DNA of 44,658 nucleotides from Desulfobacterales bacterium (GTDB taxonomy: Bacteria > Desulfobacterota > Desulfobacteria > Desulfobacterales > UBA5852): assembly GCA_030066135.1 (NCBI GenBank), contig JASJCD010000001.1, positions 1-44,658 of the forward strand. Direction: 5' to 3'. The position numbers were made by a program, and so were the translations under genes. This document shows, piece after piece, positions 1-8,506 of the stretch. Every line of letters begins with the position of its first letter. The stretch's first letter is position 1. The notes under the pieces were generated by a model. The model was not told the origin of the DNA. It saw nothing but the letters and a program-made list of their open reading frames with translations, and ran no database searches.

Positions 1-331
1 GGTGCTCCCTCAAAGGCAGCCCGATATTCTCGGCCACCGTCATGAAATCAAACAGGGCCGAATCCTGAAACATATAACTGAACCTGCGGCGTAAAAGCCG
101 ACGCTGCCTGTTTTTCATGAACGCCAGGCAGTCGCCGTTGATATAGACACGGCCGCTGTCCGGTTGCATCAATCCAATGATGTGTTTGAGGAGCACACTT
201 TTACCGCCGCCGCTCTTACCGATGATCGTCGTAATCTGGCCGTGGAAAATCTCGAGATCGATCTCGTCCAGAACCAGATTACCGTTGAAGGCTTTCTTGA
301 CTTTCTCGAATCTTATTAAAGGTGCGCTCAT
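1..331 (-). CDS. mlaF: MlaF-like phospholipid ABC transporter ATPase (partial)
   Basis: The frame opens with ATG at 331 and runs off the left edge, so only about 110 N-terminal residues are present. A complete Walker A motif (GKSGGGKS) lies at residues 38-45, followed by the Q-loop region (FQDSALFDFMTV). The sequence around it (LLKHIIGLMQPDSG) is typical of MlaF/Ttg2A, the cytoplasmic ATPase of the retrograde phospholipid transporter that maintains outer-membrane asymmetry. The start codon is four bases after the stop of the MlaE permease, so the two are co-transcribed. An MCE-domain MlaD gene would be expected further left, outside the window. The family call rests mainly on the MlaE neighbour. 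The signature and Walker B motifs cannot be checked here. Confidence 0.88.
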   Translation of the reverse strand, partial: MSAPLIRFEKVKKAFNGNLVLDEIDLEIFHGQITTIIGKSGGGKSVLLKHIIGLMQPDSGRVYINGDCLAFMKNRQRRLLRRRFSYMFQDSALFDFMTVAENIGLPLREH

Positions 332-335
332 CTTT

Positions 336-1136
336 TCACAGCAGCAGAGAAGTTAAGATGTAATCGGTCACCAGCACGAGCACACAGGAAACCACCACCG
401 CCGTCGTCGTGGCCATACTGACACCCTTGGCGCCAAATTCCGTCCCGCGATGGGCATGGAATCCGTTGTAGCAGCAGACGGTCGTGACGACGATCGCGAA
501 CACGAATGACTTGATAAAACCACCGGTGACATCATGCAGCTGAACGGTTGAATGAATCCTTGCGAAAAAAATCCCCGGATCAATGCCCAGCATGGCCACA
601 CCGGTCAGATACCCCCCCATGATCCCCACCACATCGCACATGGCCGTCAGGAGCGGAAAACTGATCAGGGCTGCGCCCAGCTTGGGACTGACCATGAACC
701 GGACGGGATTGATATCCATGGTCTCGAGGGCGTCGATCTGCTCGGATATCCGCATGATACCGAGTTCCGCCGCCATGGCCGACCCGGCGCGGGCGATGAT
801 CATGATGGCGGTCATCACAGGGCCCAGCTCGCGGATCAGGGTCAAGGCCACACCGGCCCCCAGAACACCTTCCGAGCCGAATTTTACCAGCGTGTAATAG
901 CCCTGAAGCCCCAGCACCATACCGGTGAAAGCGGCTGTAAGGCACACCACCGAGACGGATTTCATGCCAATGAAATAAACCTGGTGGATAATTTTCTTGA
1001 TTTGCCAGGGCCAGATAAAAAGTTGGGCAAAACTGTCGCCCACAAAAAGCGCGTACTGGCCCAGCAGCCGGATGCGCTTTATGATCAGCCGGCCAAAGTG
1101 CGTGAACATCGGCAATGTGGTACCCGTCCCTGTCAT
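336..1136 (-). CDS. mlaE: MlaE-family ABC transporter permease
   Basis: This is an integral membrane permease of the MlaE/YrbE family, which moves phospholipids between the inner membrane and an MCE-protein bridge. Diagnostic segments include GMVLGLQGYYTLVKFGSEGVLG, a central LIRELGPVMTAIMIIARAGSAMAAELG motif and ISEQIDALETM, all conserved in this family. Several hydrophobic helices follow, to the stop at 336. The track ORF opens upstream at 1232, but its first 32 residues are non-hydrophobic and low quality. I prefer ATG 1136 (266 aa, the usual family length); ATG 1109 is an alternative. A sigma70-like promoter sits about 100 nt upstream. The gene is transcribed with mlaF and divergently from the ABC-F gene. 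Confidence 0.93.
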   Translation of the reverse strand: MTGTGTTLPMFTHFGRLIIKRIRLLGQYALFVGDSFAQLFIWPWQIKKIIHQVYFIGMKSVSVVCLTAAFTGMVLGLQGYYTLVKFGSEGVLGAGVALTLIRELGPVMTAIMIIARAGSAMAAELGIMRISEQIDALETMDINPVRFMVSPKLGAALISFPLLTAMCDVVGIMGGYLTGVAMLGIDPGIFFARIHSTVQLHDVTGGFIKSFVFAIVVTTVCCYNGFHAHRGTEFGAKGVSMATTTAVVVSCVLVLVTDYILTSLLL

Positions 1137-1242
1137 CGGTTGCCATCCAGCAGATGATTGCGATATGCCTTCGGGTCTTTGCGGGTGGGGATTTCCACAG
1201 GCAAAAACGGGGTTGACGGACAACGAGGGCAAAAATTATCAC

Positions 1243-1271
1243 AAAATATTCGCATTGAAATTGAAAGTCAA
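1243..1271 (-). promoter_or_regulatory. Candidate sigma70 promoter for the mla operon
   Basis: On the minus strand, TTGACT (1271-1266) and TATTTT (1248-1243) are separated by exactly 17 bases in an AT-rich island. The island stands out from the GC-rich surroundings and is placed about 107 bases before the chosen mlaE start. No clear promoter was found for the divergent ABC-F gene; a weaker TTGACG at 1212 on the plus strand is possible. Confidence 0.45.
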
Positions 1272-1380
1272 TTATATTATCGGCAACTTGTGACGCCGAC
1301 CGGCGGCCCTCACCCGAAGTTCGCTGCCGTGATCGACACCTGCTGGAAACACGCCGAAAATTTATACATAAAAGACCAAT

Positions 1381-3231
1381 ATGCTCAGCATTGAAAACAT
1401 TCACAAAGCCTATGGCCAATATAAACTATTTGACGGCGTCAGTTTCCGCCTGAACACACGAGAAAAAATTGGTCTGGTCGGACGCAACGGTCATGGCAAA
1501 ACAACCCTCATGCGCCTGATCGTCGGGCAAGAGGACGCCGACGCCGGCAGCGTGGTAAGACCTCGCAACTACCGCATTGGATACGTTCAGCAGCACCTGG
1601 CGTTTACCCAGCCCACCATTCTGGCCGAGGCCATCACCGGTCTACCGGCCCACGAGGCCGATCAGCACTGGAAGGCTGAGAGGATTCTGGCGGGCCTGGG
1701 GTTTTCGGACGACGCCATGCAGCGTACGCCGGCGGAATTTTCCGGCGGCTACCAGGTTCGTCTGAACCTGGCCAAGGTACTCATTTCCGAACCGGATCTG
1801 CTCCTGCTCGACGAGCCCACCAATTACCTCGACATCACTTCCATCCGCTGGGTTGTCCGGTTTTTGCGAGATTGGCCTCGCGAGGTGCTGCTGATTACGC
1901 ATGACCGCTCGTTTATGGACCAGGTCGTCACGCACGTGGTGGGTCTCCATCGTCGTAAGGCCCGCAAAATTGAGGGCGACACCGCCAAATACTACGACCA
2001 GGTGGCCCAGGACGAAGAAATCTATGAGAAGACGCGCCAGAACGACGAGCGGCGTCGCAAGGAAATCGAACTGTTCATCAGCCGCTTCCGGGCGAAGGCT
2101 CGCCTGGCCAATCTGGTCCAGTCACGCGTCAAAACCCTCGATAAGATGGAAAAGAAGGATCGCCTCGAAGCGATCCGCAGCCTCGATTTCGCCTTTCGCG
2201 ATCACCCCTATCGCGGCCGTCAGATGATGGTCGTCGATGATCTGGCTTTTGGCTATACGGAAGGTCAGAACCTATTCCGGAACTTGTCCTTTAGCCTTAG
2301 CAAGGGGGATCGCATTGGTATCATCGGCCGCAACGGCCAGGGCAAGACCACCCTTCTGAAGGTGCTGGCCGGGGATCTGGCGCCCGTTGCGGGCACCACC
2401 CGCTTCAATCCCAATGTTCGTCTGGGTATCTACGAACAAACCCACACCACCCGTCTGGTGGCGGAACGCACGGTGGAAGAGGAAATCATGTCCGCCAATG
2501 GTGACCTCGATCGCCAGGTCGCCCGCAGCATCTGCGGTGCCATGATGTTCTCCGATGACGCCGCCTTAAAAAAAATCCAGGTCCTCTCGGGGGGGGAGAA
2601 AAGTCGCGTGCTATTGGGCCAGCTGCTGGCGCGTCCGCTCAATCTGCTGCTTTTGGATGAACCCAGCAACCACCTCGACATGGAATCCTGCGATGCCCTC
2701 CTGGCGGCCATCGATCAATTCGAAGGCGCGGTGATCCTGGTTACCCACAACGAAATGTTCCTGCACGCCGTGGCCCGTCGTTTGATTGTCTTCCAGGGTG
2801 ATCAGGCCGTTGTCTTCGAAGGCAGCTATCAGCGTTTTCTGGAGTCGGGGGGCTGGTACCTGGAAGAAGAAATCGCCAAGCCCGGCGGCGGCAAAACCAG
2901 CCCGGTGCGATCATCCAAGAAGCAGTCGCGGCGCGAACGCTCGCAGATCTTGACCCGCAAGAACCGGGCCCTGCGGCCGCTGGAAAAAGAAATGGCCGAA
3001 ATCGAGGGTGTGATTGATACCTGCGAACAACGGCTCCACAGCCTGCATGCCGACATGCAGAAGGCCACGGCGCGCCGCGACGGCCAGCAGATCGCCAAAC
3101 TGGCGCGCGCCATCAAGGAGTGTGATCAGACGATCGAGACCGGTTTTGAACGTTTGGATGGATTGAACACCGAACTGGAAGCCACCAAGGCCCGATACGA
3201 CGCCCAGCTGGCGCAGATCGAAATGGCGTGA
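1381..3231 (+). CDS. ABC-F family ATPase (Uup/YheS-like)
   Basis: A 616-residue soluble protein with two complete ABC modules and no membrane segment, the layout of ABC-F proteins that act on ribosomes. Module 1 has Walker A GRNGHGKTT (about residue 35), signature FSGGYQVRLNLAK and Walker B LLLLDEPTNYLD. Module 2 has Walker A GRNGQGKTT (about residue 320), signature LSGGEKSRVLLGQ and Walker B LLLLDEPSNHLD. The linker between them is charged and helical (RRRKEIELFISRFRAKAR), as in the P-site interaction motif of ABC-F proteins. The C-terminal 100 residues form a Lys/Glu-rich coiled coil like the Uup/YheS C-terminal domain. The subgroup cannot be fixed without a tree. The DUF166 selenoprotein gene follows after 56 bases. 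Confidence 0.95.
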   Translation: MLSIENIHKAYGQYKLFDGVSFRLNTREKIGLVGRNGHGKTTLMRLIVGQEDADAGSVVRPRNYRIGYVQQHLAFTQPTILAEAITGLPAHEADQHWKAERILAGLGFSDDAMQRTPAEFSGGYQVRLNLAKVLISEPDLLLLDEPTNYLDITSIRWVVRFLRDWPREVLLITHDRSFMDQVVTHVVGLHRRKARKIEGDTAKYYDQVAQDEEIYEKTRQNDERRRKEIELFISRFRAKARLANLVQSRVKTLDKMEKKDRLEAIRSLDFAFRDHPYRGRQMMVVDDLAFGYTEGQNLFRNLSFSLSKGDRIGIIGRNGQGKTTLLKVLAGDLAPVAGTTRFNPNVRLGIYEQTHTTRLVAERTVEEEIMSANGDLDRQVARSICGAMMFSDDAALKKIQVLSGGEKSRVLLGQLLARPLNLLLLDEPSNHLDMESCDALLAAIDQFEGAVILVTHNEMFLHAVARRLIVFQGDQAVVFEGSYQRFLESGGWYLEEEIAKPGGGKTSPVRSSKKQSRRERSQILTRKNRALRPLEKEMAEIEGVIDTCEQRLHSLHADMQKATARRDGQQIAKLARAIKECDQTIETGFERLDGLNTELEATKARYDAQLAQIEMA

Positions 3232-3287
3232 CCAGTGGCCGCGACCCCTTGGCCCACCGAACCTCAGCGAGAAAGCGACGCACAACC

Positions 3288-3941
3288 ATGGCACCTGAAA
3301 AAAAATATCAGACCATCCTGGTCTGCCAGCAAAACGGCAGCGGCGAAGCCAAGATAGCCGGTATCCGCAAATACGGCGGACGCCTGTTCAAGATCAAAAC
3401 CCATGACATCGACACCCCCCTGCCCGAGTTGATCGATGATACGACCCCGTATCTCCCGGCCCGTCTGGAAGCCGACCTGATCCTGGACTTCCTCAAACAC
3501 CCGGATCTTTCCACCGACCTGGCACACATGGCACACCGGCAGGGCATACCGGTGGTGGCCTCCGGCAAGAAGATCCTGCAGGCCCTGACACCGCCCACCT
3601 GATGCGGTCTGCCCGGACAGGATTGTCTGGGACGGTATGGTCGTGAGTTTGGCAGCCCGGCATTCAGGGTCACGACGGTTGACGGCAAGGTTGAAACGGT
3701 GGATGTCTTACGCGGCGCCCCCTGTGGCGCCACCTGGGAGGCCGCACCGCGCGTTATCGGCATGCCAGCCGACCAGGCGGCCGTGCGCATCGGCCTGGAG
3801 GTCCAGTATATATGCGTGGCCGACCCGGCCGGATGGGATCCCATCCACGGAAAGAGCCCGGTCCATTTCGCCGGCAAGGTTCACCAGCAGGCCTTCCTGA
3901 AAGCACTGCGCGAAGAAGAGCAGCTTAAGTCCGACGATTGA
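3288..3941 (+). CDS. dfsP: DUF166 family selenoprotein, DfsP-like (Sec encoded by TGA 3600-3602)
   Basis: The track splits this gene into two ORFs (ending 3602, and starting 3699), but both are in one frame, separated by a single TGA at 3600-3602. Reading through gives a continuous 217-residue protein: an N-terminal half (TILVCQQNGSGEAKIAGIRKYG) and a C-terminal half (VLRGAPCGATWEAA, GKSPVHFAGKVHQQAFLKAL) that together resemble DUF166. The junction reads PPT-U-CGLPGQDC, so Sec would be residue 105 directly followed by Cys. A hairpin with the form of a bacterial SECIS starts nine bases after the TGA. I recall NCBI naming such proteins DUF166 family (seleno)protein DfsP. The function is unknown; a Sec-Cys pair suggests redox chemistry. 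The ATG at 3288 is preferred to the track's upstream GTG at 3228, which overlaps the ABC-F gene. A nonsense mutation is the alternative. Confidence 0.82.
3600..3631 (+). promoter_or_regulatory. UGA codon plus SECIS-like hairpin of dfsP
   Basis: After the TGA (3600-3602), CCCGGACA (3612-3619) pairs with TGTCTGGG (3624-3631). This gives eight base pairs with one G-U, closed by the tetraloop GGAT (3620-3623). The loop begins 17 nt after the UGA and has G at its first two positions. That agrees with the known geometry of bacterial SECIS elements read by SelB: short stem, small loop with early G, 16-37 nt spacing. Confidence 0.75.
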
Positions 3942-3977
3942 TTTTAAACCTGCGGACCGTGCCCCCGCCCGCCCGGA

Positions 3978-4514
3978 TCATGCCGGACGGCGTGAAAGCA
4001 CTTTCCAGATCCCGAACGCGATTACGGCGCTAAGCCCCCCCTGAAGAAAATTGGGACCGATCTCGATCAGGGCGGCCGCACGGTCCGTAACTCCGAAGAA
4101 GGGAATCCGCTTTGCCAGCAGGGGGTAGATATGGGCCTCAAAGAGATAATACCCCCCGACCAGCACGACGATACCGACGGCAAGCGCTAGGAGAATACGG
4201 CCCGTGGAGGCATTGCGTCGGCTCAAAAGCCCGATCAGGAGCCCCTCGATGCCCTTGACCACGCCGGTGGCCAGGATGAACTGTGGAAAACCCACGGCGT
4301 CGGCCAGGGCCGGGCCGACCATGCCGACGGCCCCGCCCACCAGCGGTCCGTAGAGCAGGGCGGCCGCCATCACGAATGTATCGCCCAGATTGAAATACCC
4401 GCCTGTTGCGGGGATCGGGATCCGAATGACGGTCGTTCCCAGGAAAGCCAGGGTGATGAATGCCACCGTAACGCCGACACGGAACAACTGCTGCATCTGG
4501 TTGGACGGTTTCAA
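3978..4514 (-). CDS. ECF transporter S component (riboflavin/HMP-type fold)
   Basis: A 178-residue membrane protein with about six hydrophobic helices. The segment PIPATGGYFNLGDTFVMAAALLYGPLVGG and the following ALADAVGFPQFILATGVVKGIEGLLIGLLSRR are characteristic of substrate-binding S components of energy-coupling factor importers (Pfam ECF-ribofla_trS-like). The substrate cannot be read from sequence; vitamins or their precursors are usual. I chose TTG 4514 because AGGAG lies six bases upstream and the TTGA overlaps the stop of the T component, implying translational coupling. ATG 4496 is the alternative. It is the third gene of an ATPase-T-S operon. Confidence 0.82.
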   Translation of the reverse strand: MKPSNQMQQLFRVGVTVAFITLAFLGTTVIRIPIPATGGYFNLGDTFVMAAALLYGPLVGGAVGMVGPALADAVGFPQFILATGVVKGIEGLLIGLLSRRNASTGRILLALAVGIVVLVGGYYLFEAHIYPLLAKRIPFFGVTDRAAALIEIGPNFLQGGLSAVIAFGIWKVLSRRPA

Positions 4515-5215
4515 CGCGATCTCCTGTTCTGCTGTATTTCCCGATCGGGCAGATCGGCAATTTCCCGGGCCCACAGAGGGATGAAACGCAATGCGGCGCA
4601 GATGCCGGCAACGCCGATCTGCACCAGGACGGCCATCAGGGCACCTGGCGTGGCTTTACGATCCACACCGTTTCGCCAACGCGCCCCCCGTGATTCGAAA
4701 GGTCTTTCCTCCCGCACGACTTCGAGGAGATTGGGTATAACAAAAAACGTTATGTGATTAAAGACCCGCACGGCCATCAGAACTTTCTTCTCCCAGGACG
4801 CAACGCCGCGAGCGCTCCTGAGCAGATGCTGCTCAAGGCGGCCGAAGGGGATGGTGGCCACGATGCTCAATGCCAGTGGAATCACGCTCAGCATGTTCAA
4901 CGCCAGGCGTACATAATGTCCGCCGTGGGCATCGGCCGGAATGGTGGACGGTGAAGCCAGCCAGGCAAGACACCATGTAATGGCCGCCCCGCCAATTACC
5001 ACCGGCAGAAGAATCAAAACGCTCACCGCCAGGGCGCCGGCGGCGAAGGTTCCGCCACAGGTCAGTCCCACCGCCAGATTCACTGCGGCCGCATAAATGA
5101 ATGCGCTCCAGGTCACACCGGGCAGCGCATCCCCCAGTCCGGACAGGGGATAGACCCCCGTAAAGGCCGGAATCCCGACCAGCATCAAAATCAGAATGCG
5201 GCCTTGCCAGATCAT
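4511..5215 (-). CDS. ECF transporter T component (EcfT-like transmembrane coupling protein)
   Basis: A 234-residue membrane protein with four to five hydrophobic helices in the N-terminal two thirds. A cytoplasmic helical region follows, containing SWEKKVLMAVRVFNHITFF and ERPFESRGARWRN. The latter resembles the xRG coupling motif by which EcfT contacts the ATPases. The track ORF is longer, but its first 105 residues are a shadow of the ATPase gene. ATG 5215 overlaps the ATPase stop by four bases (ATGA), the typical coupled arrangement. Its stop overlaps the start of the S component, so a fixed stoichiometry is likely. Confidence 0.8.
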   Translation of the reverse strand: MIWQGRILILMLVGIPAFTGVYPLSGLGDALPGVTWSAFIYAAAVNLAVGLTCGGTFAAGALAVSVLILLPVVIGGAAITWCLAWLASPSTIPADAHGGHYVRLALNMLSVIPLALSIVATIPFGRLEQHLLRSARGVASWEKKVLMAVRVFNHITFFVIPNLLEVVREERPFESRGARWRNGVDRKATPGALMAVLVQIGVAGICAALRFIPLWAREIADLPDREIQQNRRSR

Positions 5216-6531
5216 TGCAAGCGATTTGCCCTTTGCATCTGGATTTGGAACAGTTCCATCGAACCGGACGTCTGGTGGGGGTGAACTTTGCTGACCGCCA
5301 GACCGCTTCCGGCCCAGGGCCGCCACCAGGGCTTGTGAGAAATGAGCAGCACCGGAATGCCCTCCTGATGCGCCGCCCGGATCACCCCGCGCACATAGGC
5401 CAGCGCCGTGGCCCGCCGCAGGCCCCAGTCCGGTTCGTCCATCACGATCGCCGCCGGTCCGGCGGCCAGGCGCAAGGCGGCCAGCAGGATTTTGAGCTCG
5501 ACCAAGGACGCCGGCGTGCGCACACGACAAGCATCTTCAAATGATCTGATCGCCTCCGGCGTCAACGCCTCGTCCACCGTTGTCATGTCAGCCCGGATTG
5601 CATTGTAGAATCGCCCTACCCGTGCGCCGCCGCCAGGATTGGTGCCCGTGGCGAGTTGTCGAAAACTGCGCATCATGGCCTGGTTGATGAGATCCTGAAG
5701 CAGGAGGCGGACACGCCCTTTCGATTGCACGGTCTCCAAATCGGCCTGCCCCTCATGGGGCATGGCCCGGGCCAATATCTTGGCCACAAGGCTTTTGCCC
5801 TGACCGTTGTCGCCCTGGATCAGGCAGGGGGAACGCAGATTGAATTCACCATCCGCAATCAAGGCGTGCAGCTGCCGGTTATGCAGGCGGTCGAAGATCG
5901 AATTCAGGATGACCCGCGCCCGGCAGAAGACGAGTCGGAATTCCGGTCCGGAAGGCAACCCGGTCCGAAGATCGGGCGTGGCGGCATCATCCTCGCCTTC
6001 CAGGGCGAAGACCTCCAGGGGCTTGCCCAGCGTGCGGCAGTGATCGGCCAGGGCATAGAAAAAACGTCGATTGTTCTGCGACAGCCAGCTGAAAGGGCTT
6101 GCCAATGTCAGGCGGTCGGCGTGAACCGCCGCGGTGAAGGCCTTGGCCAGCGCCAGGCGGACGGTCTCCCCGCCCGAAAGTGAGCGTACCGGTTGGTTCA
6201 AGTGCGATCGAAGGCCGAAGCGCACAGCGATATCCTCCAGGTCCGCAGTCACTTCGGTCGATGACGGTGCGGCGGTCATGATAACGGCCTGAAGTACCTG
6301 GCGGGGGGTTCCGAACGCCAGGCAATCGCGGGGGTTACTGGTGATGTAGTGCTCGGCGCGGCGGGCCGAAGCCTCCGGCAGGGCGTCAAACAGGCGCTGG
6401 AAATCCCGCCAGAAGAGGGCCGTGCCGCCGTGCTTGCGGGGCAATAGGGTCGCGATCCGGCGACGGAAGGCATTTTCGAGGGCCTCGTAATCACGGAAGT
6501 AACGCGTGGTTATGTCCGGGTCCCGCTTCAC
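5212..6531 (-). CDS. Fused, degenerate double ABC ATPase of an ECF-type importer
   Basis: A 439-residue protein that looks like two ABC domains in tandem, each missing different motifs. The N-terminal half has a good signature (SLSGGETVRLALAKA, about residue 118). Its P-loop appears only as a ghost (RKHGGTALFW) and its Walker B position reads LTLASPFSWLS, without DE. The C-terminal half has an intact Walker A (GDNGQGKS), a Q-loop (LLQDLINQ), Walker B with D-loop (IVMDEPDWGL) and an H-loop (LISHK). Its signature is replaced by TPASLVELK. In a folded dimer, the C-half nucleotide site would face the N-half signature, leaving one working composite site. It is the first gene of the operon with EcfT and the S component. 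The start (ATG 6531) is the first in frame. Confidence 0.75.
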   Translation of the reverse strand: MKRDPDITTRYFRDYEALENAFRRRIATLLPRKHGGTALFWRDFQRLFDALPEASARRAEHYITSNPRDCLAFGTPRQVLQAVIMTAAPSSTEVTADLEDIAVRFGLRSHLNQPVRSLSGGETVRLALAKAFTAAVHADRLTLASPFSWLSQNNRRFFYALADHCRTLGKPLEVFALEGEDDAATPDLRTGLPSGPEFRLVFCRARVILNSIFDRLHNRQLHALIADGEFNLRSPCLIQGDNGQGKSLVAKILARAMPHEGQADLETVQSKGRVRLLLQDLINQAMMRSFRQLATGTNPGGGARVGRFYNAIRADMTTVDEALTPEAIRSFEDACRVRTPASLVELKILLAALRLAAGPAAIVMDEPDWGLRRATALAYVRGVIRAAHQEGIPVLLISHKPWWRPWAGSGLAVSKVHPHQTSGSMELFQIQMQRANRLQ

Positions 6532-6724
6532 CCTCGTTTGCCCTTTGCGTCCCCTTGCTACCCTGAAATATCGAATACGGATTGCCGCGCTTGTCGGGAT
6601 GACCCCTTAACAGGGTCGCCCGGAAAGGACAACCGTTTTCGCAATCAGGTCCGAGCCGTCTGGGTACGGTTGGATTCCCGGTTGCTTGTGGGCGTCGTGC
6701 GTCGCGTGGGATACCAATTCACGG

Positions 6725-8410
6725 TCACGACGGATTGCAGATTTTTTCCAACAGGACCTGGGTAATGAGGTAAGTGGGGGCAATCCCTTCCTGCCCCATG
6801 GGGCCCGATGCCAGGGTCTGTCCGCTCTTGAGGGGATTGTCGGAGGCATAGTAGGCATAGCGGGTTTTGATATCGCTGCTGATGTGGCCTTTGATCAGCG
6901 CGGCGTTGATGGCACGCTGGTAATGGCCGCCCTCCATTTCCAGACCGATCGCCTTCCAGCCGCGCTGGATACGGCGCAAAATGTCTTTGTTCTGAAGCGA
7001 GGTGCCCACCACCGTCAGCATGGGTCCATTGAAGGTATTGATGCGGCCCTCGAAGTCTTCCACCGCCAGGTCGTTATGCACAAGGTAGTTGTCCGTGGTC
7101 CCCTCGATGACATGGGCGTTGGCCAGCATAACATCGCCTTTATTGCCCGTCAGGATGCCGGCCTTGCCCATGATGGCGATCGAGCGGAAGTCAAAATACT
7201 GCTTTTTTCCATCAACCGTATAGGGCTCGAGCAGGCTCTCCATCAGTTCGAAAGCCTGGGCGCCAAAGGCGTAGTCCATGACCAGGATGACAGGCTGGTC
7301 CTTTTCAACCGCCTCGGAAGAAAAACGGACTTGTGGATGGACGCCATCGGGATCCAGCCGGGCGGTATCGATGATCTGGCAGTCTACGTGGGTTCCGGCC
7401 CCGTCGGGCATGACAAACAACCCTCGTTCGCGACCGTAATCGACGGCATCGATCTGATTCGCCAACAGCGCCGCGACCATTGCGGGAATACTATCCTCGG
7501 GTATTTTGCGGCCTGCCTTCCCCAGCGCGCCGGCCCCATAGAAAATATTGACCACGCTGTGCAGATTGGCGCTGATGATGTGCACCGGTCGTGCCTGAAG
7601 CCCGAGTTCGATCAATTTGTCTTTAAGCGTAGCAGCCCATTGCTTGCCGTATTTATGGTGGCCGATGTTGTTCATCAGGGAGGGGGTCATATAGATAATC
7701 AGGGCATCCTCTTTGGATTCCCGCTCGGCTTCGACACGTTTGCCCAGATGATAGACAAGGGCAAAGAGCCCGCCGTCGGCCTGTCCACTGGAGCGGCTTT
7801 GCACCAGATAGTCGTGGGTGGCCCGCGTTTCCAGAAAGGACCGGCCGATGATGATGCTCAGGTTCCACAGGGCCTGGTCGAGATCGTCGCCCGCGGGCGT
7901 CTTGCCGCTGAGGACGAGTTTCTCCAGATCGACCCATTCAACCGTCTGATGACCGGATTCGTCATAAATGCGTTCGGAGATCTTCTGGGCCTCGATGCAC
8001 AGGAACGTGAGATGGGTGAGTATATCGTAGATTTCGCTGATGCCCCGGGTAATGACGAAACAGATTTCCCGGTCCGTGACCCGATAGGATGTCCGCCGCC
8101 GTTTGGGCGGCTCGATTTTTTCGAAATGCGTTTCATCGAAGCCCTCTTCTTCCGTCAGGATGATACGCGTACACTTTTCGATCCCCTCGGGCAGGCGGTC
8201 GATCACGTACTCGAGCCCTTTGAGTTCCACCACACGCCGGTCGTTCATCGAGCCATAGATCTCCGGGTCCAGATTGCGCAGGCTGTCGGCCAGCGCCTGG
8301 CCGAAACGGTCCGACGGCCGGTAGTGGCCGCGAAGCCCCATGGCATCGGCCACCGTCTTGAAGCTGCGGATCGCCATGCGTGCTTTTTGGGATTTGGAAG
8401 GCGTCGTCAT
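6725..8410 (-). CDS. DUF6909 family protein, C-terminal nucleoside-phosphorylase-like
   Basis: A 561-residue soluble protein that I match from memory to DUF6909; no experimental function is known to me. The N-terminal two thirds is a helical and mixed region without motifs I can name (LTFLCIEAQKISERIYDES, HISANLHSVVNIFYGAGAL). The C-terminal third resembles purine/uridine phosphorylases and AMP nucleosidase: SIAIMGKAGIL, GDVMLANAHVIEG, then PMLTVVGTSLQNKD and AIGLEMEGGHY. The last is where those enzymes have the substrate-binding Met-Glu pair. A nucleotide- or nucleoside-cleaving activity is therefore possible but inferred. The gene stands alone, downstream of the 6S RNA candidate and 193 bases upstream of the ECF operon. 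Confidence 0.72.
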   Translation of the reverse strand: MTTPSKSQKARMAIRSFKTVADAMGLRGHYRPSDRFGQALADSLRNLDPEIYGSMNDRRVVELKGLEYVIDRLPEGIEKCTRIILTEEEGFDETHFEKIEPPKRRRTSYRVTDREICFVITRGISEIYDILTHLTFLCIEAQKISERIYDESGHQTVEWVDLEKLVLSGKTPAGDDLDQALWNLSIIIGRSFLETRATHDYLVQSRSSGQADGGLFALVYHLGKRVEAERESKEDALIIYMTPSLMNNIGHHKYGKQWAATLKDKLIELGLQARPVHIISANLHSVVNIFYGAGALGKAGRKIPEDSIPAMVAALLANQIDAVDYGRERGLFVMPDGAGTHVDCQIIDTARLDPDGVHPQVRFSSEAVEKDQPVILVMDYAFGAQAFELMESLLEPYTVDGKKQYFDFRSIAIMGKAGILTGNKGDVMLANAHVIEGTTDNYLVHNDLAVEDFEGRINTFNGPMLTVVGTSLQNKDILRRIQRGWKAIGLEMEGGHYQRAINAALIKGHISSDIKTRYAYYASDNPLKSGQTLASGPMGQEGIAPTYLITQVLLEKICNPS

Positions 8411-8506
8411 CGTCTAACCTCGCTCGTGGGGGGCGTCGACAAAGGTGAACACCCTGAGATTAGATTGAATTAGAGGTGCGGTCAAGTCCGTAACACTCAG
8501 GGACCG

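Noticed and set aside
3288-3941. DUF166 gene as a pseudogene or frameshift
   Set aside because: Both halves are in the same frame with a single TGA, and a hairpin at SECIS distance follows; selenocysteine explains this better than decay.
6686-8473. 595-residue plus-strand ORF
   Set aside because: It is antisense to the DUF6909 gene, shows no domain signals and reads as low-quality His/Gly/Asp-rich sequence; a GC codon-bias shadow.
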